DNA of 64,000 bases, taken from Rhodopseudomonas palustris. Lineage in GTDB: Bacteria; Pseudomonadota; Alphaproteobacteria; Rhizobiales; Xanthobacteraceae. The position numbers were made by a program, and so were the translations under genes. Shown one piece after another: positions 11,550 to 20,433 of this stretch; within the stretch, counting starts at the first letter, position 1, and the number at the start of each line of letters is the position of its first letter. Below the pieces are notes generated by a model. It was not told the origin of the DNA. It searched no databases and saw nothing but the letters and a program-made list of their open reading frames with translations. Where the stretch lies: positions 124,001 to 188,000 of the forward strand of contig JACRJB010000052.1 of assembly GCA_016215605.1 (NCBI GenBank). The letters are read 5' to 3'.

Positions 11550-12425
11550 ATGAGCATGGATGAGATCAACGTGTTCGTCGAAGTGGTCGACGCGCAGAGT
11601 TTCACCCGCGCGGCGCGGCGGCTCGGGCTGCCGACCACGACGGTGAGCGCCAAGCTGGCGCGGCTCGAAGCCCGGCTCGGCGTGACGCTGATCCAGCGCA
11701 CCACCCGGCAGCTCCACGTCACTCCCGCCGGGCGCGCCTATCATGCGCACTGCGTCCGCGCGCTGGCGGAGATCGCCGAGGGCGAACAGGCGCTCGCCGC
11801 CGAAGCCGCCGAGCCGAGCGGCCTGCTGCGCATCACCGCGGCGCCCGACCTCGCCCACAGCCTGCTGGCGCCGCTGGTCGAGCGCTTTCTGCAGCGCCAC
11901 CCCAAGGCCGGCGTCGAACTCATCGTCACCAACACGACGATGGATCTGATCGCCGCCGGCATCGATCTGGCGGTGCGCGCCGGGCCGCTCGCCGATTCCT
12001 CCCTGGTGGTGCGAAGATTTCGTGCGGCGCGGATCGGCCTGTGGGCGTCGCCGGACTATCTGGCGCGCGCCGGAACGCCCATGACCCCGGCCGATCTCGC
12101 GCGGCACGCGTTCATCCGCTTCAGCCGGATGGGCGATCGCATCGTGCTGAGCGCCCCGTCAGGCGAAGCCGTCGCATTGCCGGTGACGTCGCGGCTGGCG
12201 AGCGACGACCTCGAAAACGTCAGGACCTTCATCGCCCGCGGCAACGGCATCGGGCCGCTGCCCGAATTCGTCGGCCGCGACGCGCGCAATGCGGTGCCGC
12301 TGGTTCCGGTGCTGCCGGGCTATGCCAGCGAGCTCGGCGCCGTGCATTTCGTCTATCCGGCGCAGCGCTATGTGCCGAAGACGGTGCGCGCCTTCCTCGA
12401 CATCGCGACCGAAGGCGGTGATTGA
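11550..12425 (+). CDS. LysR-family transcriptional regulator
   Basis: The start ATG at 11550 gives a 291-aa protein beginning MSMDEINVFVEVVDAQSF. An N-terminal winged helix-turn-helix (SFTRAARRLGLPTTTVSAKLARLE, residues about 16-40, then RTTRQLHVTPAGRAY) precedes a substrate-binding domain starting LLRITAAPDLA. An alternative ATG 36 bp upstream lies before the palindrome and is less likely. It probably controls the divergent dioxygenase gene in response to a small ligand; the ligand is not known. Confidence 0.9.
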   Translation: MSMDEINVFVEVVDAQSFTRAARRLGLPTTTVSAKLARLEARLGVTLIQRTTRQLHVTPAGRAYHAHCVRALAEIAEGEQALAAEAAEPSGLLRITAAPDLAHSLLAPLVERFLQRHPKAGVELIVTNTTMDLIAAGIDLAVRAGPLADSSLVVRRFRAARIGLWASPDYLARAGTPMTPADLARHAFIRFSRMGDRIVLSAPSGEAVALPVTSRLASDDLENVRTFIARGNGIGPLPEFVGRDARNAVPLVPVLPGYASELGAVHFVYPAQRYVPKTVRAFLDIATEGGD

Positions 12426-12552
12426 CCGGGCCGGTCTTCGGGCACCGCATACTTTCGTCGCAGTCGCCGGATCGACGGATCGCAAGTGCAACGTTGAGCT
12501 CTGCCGCCGCGCGACCTAGGGTGGCCTGTTACTGGTGTCCCGACGGTCGGCA

Positions 12553-13974
12553 ATGACAAGAAAATCATTCTCAAACTCAACTCTCGCGCCCTGGCTGCTC
12601 GGCGCGACCTTGATGCTGTTCATCGTCATCGCCGCGGCGCTGTTCCTGAATCTGATGCGGCTGCGCGACAGCTTCTCCTGGGTGCAGCACACCAACGACG
12701 TGCTGCTGTCGATTTCCGGGATTCAGCGCGCCGTGCTGGAAGCCGAGACCAACGAACGCGGCTATCTGCTCACCGGCATCGACAGCTACAGCGAGAACTA
12801 TCACCACACCCGGGACGCGCTGGCGTCGCGGCTCGACAGCCTGCGCTCCGTCGTCACCGACAACCCCGACCACGTCGCCCGGGTCGACGAATTGCGGCAG
12901 CTGATCGACATGCGGACCGCGCAGCTCGGGCGGGTGATCGAACTCGGGCCGGAACGGATGCGCGAGGCGCTCGACATCCTCGAACAGGCCCGCACCGACC
13001 GGTTGACGGAGCGCGTCGAAGCCAGCCTGTCGGCGCTGACCCGGGTCGAACAGGGCCTGCTCGCGGAACGGATGGCGCGGCACGACCGCGAGAGTCTGGC
13101 CGCGGCGCTGATCACCGCCTGCCTGCTGATCCTCGCCGTCGCCAGCGCCGCGATCGCCGCGTTCCTGCTCGAGCATCAGCGCGCCGGCGCGCGCCAGCGC
13201 GAGGCCGATCAGCGGCTGCAGAGCCTGCAGGCCGAGCTGATGCGGGTGGCGCGGCTCAGCACCATGGGCGAGATGTCGAGCGCGCTGGCGCACGAACTCA
13301 ACCAGCCGCTCGGCGCCATCACCAACTACGTGCAGGGCTCGCGCCGGCTGGTCGAAGCCAGCAGCCATCCCGACAAGGCGAAGATCGGCGCCGCGCTCGA
13401 CAAGGCCGCGCAGCAGACGCTGCGCGCCGGCGCGGTGATCCAGCGGCTGCGCGAATTCGTCGGCCGCGGCGAGACCGACAAGACCGTCGAAAGCTTGCGG
13501 GCGATCGCCGACGACGCGCTCACCCTCGCCTCTGTCGTCTCCCGCGACCGTCCGGTCGACGTCGCGCTGAAGCTCGATCCGTCGATCGACCGCGTGCTGG
13601 TCGATAAGATACAGTTGCAGCAGGTGTTCCTCAATCTGATCCGCAACGCCTTCGAGGCGATGCGCGACCTGCCGGAGCGCAAGCTGTCGATCATCAGCCG
13701 CGCCGCCGAGGACGGCATGATCGAGGTCGTGGTCGCCGACACCGGCCCCGGCCTCGATCCGCAGATCGCCGACCGCATGTTTCAGCCGTTCGAAACCACC
13801 AAGCCCGAGGGCATGGGCATCGGCCTGTCGATTTCGCAGACCATCATCCAGGCGCATGGCGGCTCGATCACCGCGGAGCCGTCCCCCGGCGGCGGCACGC
13901 TGTTCCGGTTCACCCTGCCGCGCGCCGATCCCGGTGGTCACGACACGCGGGGCGCTGCTATTTCGGTGGTGTGA
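12553..13974 (+). CDS. Membrane sensor histidine kinase with CHASE3 domain
   Basis: This protein of about 473 aa has TM1 (residues 15-35), a CHASE3 periplasmic domain with the hallmark ETNERGYLLTG, TM2 near residues 180-205, and a kinase core. The H-box is MGEMSSALAHELNQPLGAI, the N-box NLIRNAFEAM, G1 DTGPGL and G2 GMGIGLS; this is the FixL/DctB-like kinase class. No response regulator gene is adjacent, so it is an orphan in this window. A GTG 18 bp upstream is an alternative start. The signal sensed is unknown. Confidence 0.92.
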   Translation: MTRKSFSNSTLAPWLLGATLMLFIVIAAALFLNLMRLRDSFSWVQHTNDVLLSISGIQRAVLEAETNERGYLLTGIDSYSENYHHTRDALASRLDSLRSVVTDNPDHVARVDELRQLIDMRTAQLGRVIELGPERMREALDILEQARTDRLTERVEASLSALTRVEQGLLAERMARHDRESLAAALITACLLILAVASAAIAAFLLEHQRAGARQREADQRLQSLQAELMRVARLSTMGEMSSALAHELNQPLGAITNYVQGSRRLVEASSHPDKAKIGAALDKAAQQTLRAGAVIQRLREFVGRGETDKTVESLRAIADDALTLASVVSRDRPVDVALKLDPSIDRVLVDKIQLQQVFLNLIRNAFEAMRDLPERKLSIISRAAEDGMIEVVVADTGPGLDPQIADRMFQPFETTKPEGMGIGLSISQTIIQAHGGSITAEPSPGGGTLFRFTLPRADPGGHDTRGAAISVV

Positions 13975-14005
13975 GCAAACAGTCCGGCTGACGCCGAACC
14001 CGCCG

Positions 14006-16285
14006 TTACGTCGCCGGATGCAGCGTCGCCGGCGCCGGCAGCGCGACGCGTTCGGCCAGATGATCGTACAGCCCGGCCAGCGCCCGCGGCGCCGCGGCGC
14101 GGCAGGCCGCGAGCGGAGCGGCCGCGGCCGTCGCATCGCCCGCGGCCAGCGCCTCCAGCAGTTCGCGGTGCCGCCGCTGCAGCTCGGCGAATTCCGGCGT
14201 CGCCGCGAACGCCTCGTCGCCGGCGAGCGCGTACAGCCGGGTCGGCTTCGACTTGCCTTTCAGCATGATCTCGCCGGCTTCGAGCAGCGCGAGGCCGGGC
14301 GCGGCGCGGGCGACGTCTTCGGAGACCAGAAGGTCGGTGCTGAAATTCTTCGACGCGCTTTCGATCCGCGCCGCGACGTTCACGACGTCGCCCATCGCCG
14401 AGTAGTTGAAGCGCTTGGCCGAGCCCATATTGCCGACGCAGGCGGCGCCGGTGTTGACGCCGACGCCGATCCGCACCACCGGGTCGGCGACGCCGCGCGC
14501 CGCGAAGCCGAACGCGTCGCTGTCGTTGAGCTGCTCGACCACCGCGCGCATCTTCAGCGCGGCGCGGCAGGCTCGCGCGGCGTGCTCGGGCACGTCGACC
14601 GGGGCGTTCCAGAACGCCATGATCGAGTCGCCGATGTATTTGTCGATGGTGCCGAGTTCCTCCTGGATCGCGTCGGACAGCGGCGACAGCAGCGTGTTGA
14701 TGAAATCCACCAGCTCGGTCGCGCTCAGCGTTTCCGAGATCGGCGTGAAGCCGCGCACGTCCATGAACATCACGCTGAGGTCGCGGGTCTCGCCGCCGAG
14801 CCGCATCGCGTCGGGCGCCTGTTCCAGCTTCGCCAGCAGCTCCGGCGCGAGATATTGCCCGAACGCCTGGCGGGCGAATTTCTTCTCGCGATCGGACGCC
14901 ATGTGCAGCACGCGCTCGACCGCGACGTAGGTCGCCAGCGTCGCGAGCGAGGGAAACACCGGATCGATCAGCAGACGGAAATGCGAGAACGCGATCCACG
15001 ATCCGCCGATCGCGCCGAGAAACACCACGCCGCAGGCGATCAGCGAGAACCGCGCGCCGGCGATCAGCAGCAGCCCCGCCACCAGCGAGCCGAACAGCAG
15101 CGTCAGCACGATCTCGAAACCGTCGGCCCAGTCCGGCCGCTCGATGAAATCCTGTGCGATGATCTGCTCGATCATCTGCGCCTGGATCGCGACGCCCGGC
15201 ACCACCTGGCCGAGCGCCGTCGCGCGCGCGTCGAGAAGCCCTGCGGCGGAGGTGCCGACCAGCACGATCATGCCCTCCAGCCGGTCGCGCATCTCGGCGT
15301 CCTTGGCCGGGTCGAGTACGTCCTTGACCGAGACGTAGTGGTCCGGCCGGTCGCGGTTGAAGTACACCCAGGCCTCGCCGTCATGCGTCAGCGGCAGCTT
15401 GAACTGGCCGACCCGCATGTCGACCAGCGCGGCGCGGCCGGTGTCGGCGTCGCCGCTGGCGCCGGTGCCGCGCACCACGATGCCCTTCTGGTTCTGCACC
15501 ACGCGCAGCGCCTCGATCGCCAGACTCGGATAGACCCGCGCGCCGTCCGACATCAGCATCGGCAGCCGCCGCACCACGCCGGACCGGTCGCGCGCCGACA
15601 GATTGATCGCGCCGACACCGGCGGCGGCCTCGTCGAGCAGCGGAAGATTGGAGATCGCGCCGCGGAACGGCGGCAGCACGGCGGTCGGCGTGACGCCGAC
15701 CGCGGCGAGCCCGGCCTTCACCGATGGCCGCGTGGCATTGGCGGTGCGGATCGCGGCGAAGCCGAGCACGGTCGGCGTCTTGCGGATCGCCTGCGCGAAA
15801 CTGCTATCGTGGTCCGGCAGGCTCTTCAGCAACGCCACGGTGAGATCGCGATCCGGCAGATCGGCGTCACCGAGTTCGGTGGCGAGCCGGCCGGGCGTGG
15901 TGCGGTCGGGCTCCGAGAAAATGATGTCGTAGGCGACCACGCCGGCGCCGAGTTCGCCGAGCCGCTTGGTCAGCGCCGCCAGCCTGGTGCGCGGCCACGG
16001 CCATTGCCCGAACGCGGCGATCGAGGCCTCGTCGATATCGACGATCCGCACCGGCAGATCGGTGTAGGGCCGCGGCGACAGCCTCTGATAGGCGTCGAAG
16101 GCGCGTTCCTTGGTTTCGTTGACGAGCCGCGGATCGTAGGTGCGCAGCGCGGTGAGCGCGATCAGCGTCACCAGCGCCGCCGCGACGGCGCGCATCGATT
16201 TGCTGCGCGCCCAGCGGCGCAGCCGCACCCGGCCGCGGAGCAGCGCGCTCCACACCGGATGCGCCGAAGGGTTCAGGCGGCGCAT
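14006..16285 (-). CDS. CHASE2-domain adenylate/guanylate cyclase
   Basis: The 759-aa membrane protein has an N-terminal TM, a large extracytoplasmic CHASE2 domain (residues about 50-370, with RIVDIDEASIAAFGQWPWPR), three closely spaced TMs (about 380-450), and a class III nucleotide cyclase domain. The cyclase has the first metal Asp in VMFMDVRGF (near 505), the second in IGDSIMAFWNAP (near 557), and NYSAMGDVVNVAAR. All catalytic Asp residues are visible. It should make cAMP (or cGMP) in response to an envelope signal. The 3' end converges with the histidine kinase gene, 31 bp away. Confidence 0.92.
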   Translation of the reverse strand: MRRLNPSAHPVWSALLRGRVRLRRWARSKSMRAVAAALVTLIALTALRTYDPRLVNETKERAFDAYQRLSPRPYTDLPVRIVDIDEASIAAFGQWPWPRTRLAALTKRLGELGAGVVAYDIIFSEPDRTTPGRLATELGDADLPDRDLTVALLKSLPDHDSSFAQAIRKTPTVLGFAAIRTANATRPSVKAGLAAVGVTPTAVLPPFRGAISNLPLLDEAAAGVGAINLSARDRSGVVRRLPMLMSDGARVYPSLAIEALRVVQNQKGIVVRGTGASGDADTGRAALVDMRVGQFKLPLTHDGEAWVYFNRDRPDHYVSVKDVLDPAKDAEMRDRLEGMIVLVGTSAAGLLDARATALGQVVPGVAIQAQMIEQIIAQDFIERPDWADGFEIVLTLLFGSLVAGLLLIAGARFSLIACGVVFLGAIGGSWIAFSHFRLLIDPVFPSLATLATYVAVERVLHMASDREKKFARQAFGQYLAPELLAKLEQAPDAMRLGGETRDLSVMFMDVRGFTPISETLSATELVDFINTLLSPLSDAIQEELGTIDKYIGDSIMAFWNAPVDVPEHAARACRAALKMRAVVEQLNDSDAFGFAARGVADPVVRIGVGVNTGAACVGNMGSAKRFNYSAMGDVVNVAARIESASKNFSTDLLVSEDVARAAPGLALLEAGEIMLKGKSKPTRLYALAGDEAFAATPEFAELQRRHRELLEALAAGDATAAAAPLAACRAAAPRALAGLYDHLAERVALPAPATLHPAT

Positions 16286-16565
16286 CGCCGGGACTCCCCG
16301 CGCAGCCGGCCGCCGCTCGCGTCCGCCCTCTCCCCGCTCGCTTCGCGGCAGCGCAACAACAAGATCACGGCGCGGTCCGGGAACTGGCGCATCGAGGGAA
16401 CGTTACCTGTTCGTCGACAACACTACGACATTTGCGTCCGGGGCATCAGCGGCCCCGTAGCGATGTTTAGAGAGATCGGCCCTGCGCCGCCACCGCTTTA
16501 ACCGGCGCGAACCAGCCGGCCCCTAGCATCGGTTCGGTCAGTTTCGCGACATCGGAGGACACGCG

Positions 16566-16991
16566 ATGCGTCGGCTTCATCGGAATTCGCTCCTGGCTCC
16601 GCTGGTGCTGCTGGCGGCGTTGCCGCTTGCCGGGGTGACGATCTATGCCGGGATGAGCAGGGCCAGCAGTCATCCGCCGCTGCAACAGATCGCCAATGAA
16701 GCGGCGATCGCCGGCGTCCACGCCCTCGCCGCCAGCAACCACCAGACGGCGGCAGGCCGGGCCGCGGTGTCGACCGCCGCCGCCCGGCGGGTGATCGGCG
16801 ATCGCGTCGCCACGCTGCGCACGGTCACGCCATCGCCGGACGAACTCGTGGTCTCGGTCGAGCTGATCGACCCGGCGACCAGCACCGAGGCTACCGCCAC
16901 CGCGCGATATGCGCCGCCGAGCATGGGCCTGGCCGAGCAGAAGGCCGCCGCCGTATCGAACCGCGCCGCGCCGCTCGCGCACCGGTTCTGA
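16566..16991 (+). CDS. Small secreted or anchored hypothetical protein, TadG-like N terminus
   Basis: The 141-aa protein has an N-terminal hydrophobic segment (LLAPLVLLAALPLAGVTIYAG), followed by LQQIANEAAIAGVHALAAS and repeated Ala-rich helices. That pattern resembles the start of TadE/TadG-type pilus-assembly proteins, in which membrane insertion precedes an Ala-rich helix. No other tad genes are nearby, so this is only a resemblance. It is divergent from the cyclase; the 280 bp between them carry no other gene. Confidence 0.6.
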   Translation: MRRLHRNSLLAPLVLLAALPLAGVTIYAGMSRASSHPPLQQIANEAAIAGVHALAASNHQTAAGRAAVSTAAARRVIGDRVATLRTVTPSPDELVVSVELIDPATSTEATATARYAPPSMGLAEQKAAAVSNRAAPLAHRF

Positions 16992-17010
16992 GCCGGAGCA
17001 GCCGTGGCGG

Positions 17011-18867
17011 CTATTTCATCTTCGCCGCGAAGATGCCGCCGCCGAGATAATTGGTGCCGGTGATCGAGACGCTGCCGCCCATCTCTCCGACCGGACTGGT
17101 GGCGCCGCGGAAGAAGCTGCCGGTGAGCGCCATCTGCCGCGCGCCGGTGTCGCCTGCGAGCGAGCCGGCGAAGTTGCGCCGGTCCGACAGGAATTGCACC
17201 TGCCCCGCATAGTTGGTGTTGTCGAGTCCGGTCACGGTGACCCGCCCGGTGCGGTTGCCGAAATTCACCGTGTTGGTGAAATCGCCGGCGGCCACGTAGG
17301 TGCTGCTCTGGTTTTCGATCGCGGCGACGACATGGCCCGCATAGGTCGCCTGCCCGGTCAGCGGCACTTCGCCGGCGGTGGTCGGCCGGCCGCCGACCCA
17401 GAACCCGACGATGGTGTCGTAGTATGAATATTGCGTGCTCTGGCTGGCCCACAGCCCCCAGCGCGTGTAGTCGCACTCGCAGAAATTCGTCGTCGACGAG
17501 CCGTGCTCGGTCGCGAAGGCGCGCGCCTGGTCGCGCGTCACGGTGATCATCGCGCCGGTGTGGTTGGTGATCGCCGCGTTGTCGATCTTCGACAGCGGCT
17601 TGCCGGTCTTGTCCTGCGCCGCCGCTGCGCCGAAATTGCTGTAGTCGCCATACGCGCTCTGCCCGTCGAGCGACGGGTCGGTCGAGCCGAACTGATAGTT
17701 GAACCGGCTCGGCAGGTAGTAGGTGTTCGGGCCGCGGGTGACGTCGCCGTTGAAATTGGCCTGCACCCGGTTGGTGGTGGCGTCGAGCGCGATGGTCGCG
17801 GTGCCGGTCGCCGTGCCGGTCGAGTGCCGGCCGTCGTTGCCGTAGTTGCTCAGAACGCTGTGCATCAGGCCGCCGACGAAGCCCTCCAGCGTCAGCGACG
17901 GCCGTGCCGCGGCCTGTTGCTGCTCGGTCTGCTGCGCTCCGGCCTGCTGCGTTGCGGCCTGCTGGATCGAGGTCTGGACCGTCTGGTTCAGCGACGCCAC
18001 CACCGGATTGATCGGCGGGACCGGCGGCGGCTGTGGCGGCGGCGTCAGTGGGCCGGCGACCGAGCCGCCCGGCGTGCCGGTGGCGCGGGCCTCGGCGCGC
18101 TGCACGTTGCCGCGCGACGCGGTGCCCTGCCCGGCGCCGCCGGACTGGCCGCTGCCGCTCTGGAACAGCTGGATCTGGCTCAGCACGAAATTCGGCGGCG
18201 GCGGACCGGGCGGCGACGGCGGCTGGCCGCTCTGCAGCGAGGTGTATTCGCCGGCCCCGAGCGACACCGTGCCGCCGCTGCCCCTGACCGTCGAAGTGCC
18301 GTACCCGGCATAGACGTGATTGGTGCCGATCAGCGCCACGCCGCCGCGGATGCCGACGGTGGCCGACGCGGTCCTGATCTCGGCGTCGCCGGTGTGGCTG
18401 ATCTGGCCGCCGACGAAGCGCAGTGCGCCCTTGCCGAGCGTCGCCGCCAGCTTGCCGCTGCCGGCGTTCGGATCATAGACGTATTCGTCGATGGTCAGGT
18501 CGCTGTTCGGACCGATCGTCATCGACGTCTTGTCGATGAACAGCAACTGCACCGAACCCGCCGAGGTGGTCTGGATCCGCTCCTTGTGGGTGATCGAGGC
18601 GCCGATGGTGATCGTGCGCATGTTCGCGGTGGCGTTCGGATTGACCGCCGAGGCCCGGCCGACCTCCTGCGCCAGCGCGCTGGTGGAGAGCATCGCCAGC
18701 AACAACGCGGCGAGAGCGCTGCGACCGACGGCTCTGCCCCTCCTCGTCATGGCCGGGCTCGTCCCGGCCATCCACGCCTTCGACGTCGCCGTCGCTGCAA
18801 GGCGTGGATGCCCGGCACAAGGCCGGGCATGACGGCGGTGAGTGGCTGACGACCTGATCTCTTGCAT
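17011..18867 (-). CDS. FecR-domain protein with C-terminal TbpB-like barrel
   Basis: The 618-aa exported protein has a FecR domain (about residues 85-190 from the 18867 start; SVQLLFIDKTSMTIGPNSDLTIDEYVYDP split over this region, IRGGVALIGTNH), a Pro/Gln-rich linker (PPQPPPVPPINP, then Gln-rich), and a C-terminal beta-rich domain ending GGEM-like repeats (GEMGGSVSITGTNYLGGG), like the transferrin-binding-protein-like fold. A strong ribosome-binding site (gaggaggt) precedes ATG 18867. The real signal peptide (MTRRGRAVGRSALAALLLAML...ALA) begins 39 codons later, at 18750, after a palindromic repeat element. Initiation at 18750 is therefore a real alternative. It probably forms a unit with the next gene. 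Confidence 0.82.
   Translation of the reverse strand: MQEIRSSATHRRHARPCAGHPRLAATATSKAWMAGTSPAMTRRGRAVGRSALAALLLAMLSTSALAQEVGRASAVNPNATANMRTITIGASITHKERIQTTSAGSVQLLFIDKTSMTIGPNSDLTIDEYVYDPNAGSGKLAATLGKGALRFVGGQISHTGDAEIRTASATVGIRGGVALIGTNHVYAGYGTSTVRGSGGTVSLGAGEYTSLQSGQPPSPPGPPPPNFVLSQIQLFQSGSGQSGGAGQGTASRGNVQRAEARATGTPGGSVAGPLTPPPQPPPVPPINPVVASLNQTVQTSIQQAATQQAGAQQTEQQQAAARPSLTLEGFVGGLMHSVLSNYGNDGRHSTGTATGTATIALDATTNRVQANFNGDVTRGPNTYYLPSRFNYQFGSTDPSLDGQSAYGDYSNFGAAAAQDKTGKPLSKIDNAAITNHTGAMITVTRDQARAFATEHGSSTTNFCECDYTRWGLWASQSTQYSYYDTIVGFWVGGRPTTAGEVPLTGQATYAGHVVAAIENQSSTYVAAGDFTNTVNFGNRTGRVTVTGLDNTNYAGQVQFLSDRRNFAGSLAGDTGARQMALTGSFFRGATSPVGEMGGSVSITGTNYLGGGIFAAKMK
18745..18834. repeat. Palindromic repeat element, family A, copy 1 (inside the FecR gene 5' end)
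   Basis: The 90-bp element reads cgtcatggccgggctcgtcccgg...ccacgcctt at one end and aaggcgtgg...cccggcacaaggccgggcatgacg at the other, a large imperfect inverted repeat with internal palindromes. A related element lies at 23252-23356. It lies between the ribosome-binding site/first codons and the signal peptide of the FecR protein, and it stays in frame. Confidence 0.8.
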
Positions 18868-18878
18868 CGCCGACCTCC

Positions 18879-20213
18879 TCAGAAACGCAGCGTCGGGCCG
18901 ATCGAGGCCGACAGATTGTTGGTGCGATAGTTCGGCAGATTGGAGTCGATCCGGGTGTAGGTCACCTGGGTGCGCAGCCCGATATTGTCGACCAGCTGCG
19001 CGTCGAAGATCGCGCCGTAGCGATATTCCTGGTCGCGGCGCACGATCACCGGATCGACGATGAAATTCGGCGCCGCGTAATTGGCCTGGCTGAAGCCGGC
19101 GGTCGGCGCGAACACGAAGGCGCGCTGGGCGCCGAACACCGGCAGTACAAATTCGATCGGCAGCGCGACGTCGATCGAATAGCGCTTGTAGCCGTTGTAG
19201 TCCGCGATCGCCTTGTTGCTGTCGAAGCCCGCGCGCGTGGTCCAGTGCACGCCGGCCCAGCGGAAATCGGTGAGGATCGCCGCGGTCAGGAGATCGCCGC
19301 TCTGGTCGCTGGCGGTCGGGAAGTAGTTCGAGTCGCTGAAGCGGCGGTGCCGGGTCTCGACCACGCCTTCGACGACGCCGAGGCTGCCGAGCGTGGTGCG
19401 CGCCGACAGGCCGCCGCCGAGCGCGTTGAAATAGCTGTAGTCGCCGAGCCAGACCTTGTCGCCGATGCCGTAATATTTGAACGACGAGTTCTGGCCGAGG
19501 CCGACGCGATGACCGGCGGTGACCTCGATCAGGCCGAGATTGAACTGGCTCAGCGTCATCTGCCGCGAATTCAGGCCCAGAAACGTCGTCTCGATCGCGT
19601 CGCCGCGCTGGTTGAGCTTGTAGGCGTAGCTCGCGGCGATGTTCTGGAACGTGTTCCAGTCCGGCTTCTTGCCGAAGCGCGGATCGAGGATCGCCTCCTG
19701 GCCGAGCGCGCGCACCTGCAGCCCGTTCGGCCCGATATTGGCGTTGGTCTGGTAGCGCATGCCGGCGTGCATGAACACGCTGTATTCGTAGGTCGCCAGC
19801 CGCCGGTCGATCTCGGCCAGATAGGCCATCACCTGGGCACGGATGTCGTCGGGCACGTTGCTGCCCTTGATGGCGTCGAGCAGATAGCCGCGCGCGATCT
19901 CGTAGGACGCGAGCTTGAAATACAGCACGCCGAGTTCGAGCTTCACCCGCGGCAGATCGGGATTGAAGAACAGCATCCGCTCCAGCGCGCCGATCGCGGC
20001 TTCGTAATCGCCGCGCTCGACCGCCTGATGGGCGAATTTGAAGCTGACGTCGAGATCCGACGGGCGCCGATACATCTCGGCGAACAGCGCGTCGTAGTCC
20101 GGCTGCACCGCGGAAACCGGAACGGCGCCGGCTGCGCCCTGCTGCGCCGCGGCTCCCGACACGGCGACGCCGATCGCCGCCAGCCAGCCAAGCATGATTG
20201 CTCGAAACGTCAC
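18879..20213 (-). CDS. TPR plus outer-membrane beta-barrel protein
   Basis: Starting at GTG 20213 (preceded by ggggtg), the 444-aa protein has a signal peptide (MLGWLAAIGVAVSGAAAQ), a TPR-like region (about residues 45-130: AHQAVERGDYEAAIGALERMLFFNPDLP, split), then a long series of amphipathic beta-strands ending in ASIGPTLRF with a terminal Phe, the outer-membrane assembly signal. It lies 11 bp upstream of the FecR gene start, so the two are co-transcribed. It probably displays or exports a ligand at the outer membrane. The exact family is not named with certainty. A TTG at 20267 is a less likely start. Confidence 0.8.
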   Translation of the reverse strand: MTFRAIMLGWLAAIGVAVSGAAAQQGAAGAVPVSAVQPDYDALFAEMYRRPSDLDVSFKFAHQAVERGDYEAAIGALERMLFFNPDLPRVKLELGVLYFKLASYEIARGYLLDAIKGSNVPDDIRAQVMAYLAEIDRRLATYEYSVFMHAGMRYQTNANIGPNGLQVRALGQEAILDPRFGKKPDWNTFQNIAASYAYKLNQRGDAIETTFLGLNSRQMTLSQFNLGLIEVTAGHRVGLGQNSSFKYYGIGDKVWLGDYSYFNALGGGLSARTTLGSLGVVEGVVETRHRRFSDSNYFPTASDQSGDLLTAAILTDFRWAGVHWTTRAGFDSNKAIADYNGYKRYSIDVALPIEFVLPVFGAQRAFVFAPTAGFSQANYAAPNFIVDPVIVRRDQEYRYGAIFDAQLVDNIGLRTQVTYTRIDSNLPNYRTNNLSASIGPTLRF

Positions 20214-20334
20214 GCAGCACCCCGAAATCAAATGGTCTGTAAACCGATTGCTCGATGTCCGAGCCAATTGGTCGGGATTTTGCGGGCAACGTTCGGGGAG
20301 CGGTACCCCTTTTTAGGCGAACCGGCCGCGTTTA

Positions 20335-20368
20335 CCCCCCGTCGTGACTTTTGGGTCACGCCGGGGGC
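20335..20368 (-). terminator. Stem-loop downstream of the LTXXQ gene
   Basis: On the minus strand CCCCCGGCGTGAC and GTCACGACGGGGG pair in a 13-bp stem with one mismatch and the loop CCAAAA, about 65 bp after the stop of the LTXXQ gene. There is no clear T-run, so it may be a weak terminator or an mRNA end-protecting hairpin. Confidence 0.4.
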
Positions 20369-20433
20369 ACGGAAATGTCCTGAAATCGAACGAGGTCACA
20401 TAAAACGCACGGCGATTGGGCAGGCGTGCAGGC

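Noticed and set aside
17011-20289. One 1,092-aa minus-strand reading frame spanning the FecR and barrel genes
   Set aside because: The part above 18867 is an Arg-rich shadow; the barrel gene in another frame has a signal peptide, TPR and terminal Phe.
20293-20316. ggggagcggtaccccttttt as a plus-strand terminator
   Set aside because: Only a 4-bp stem, and no plus-strand gene lies upstream.
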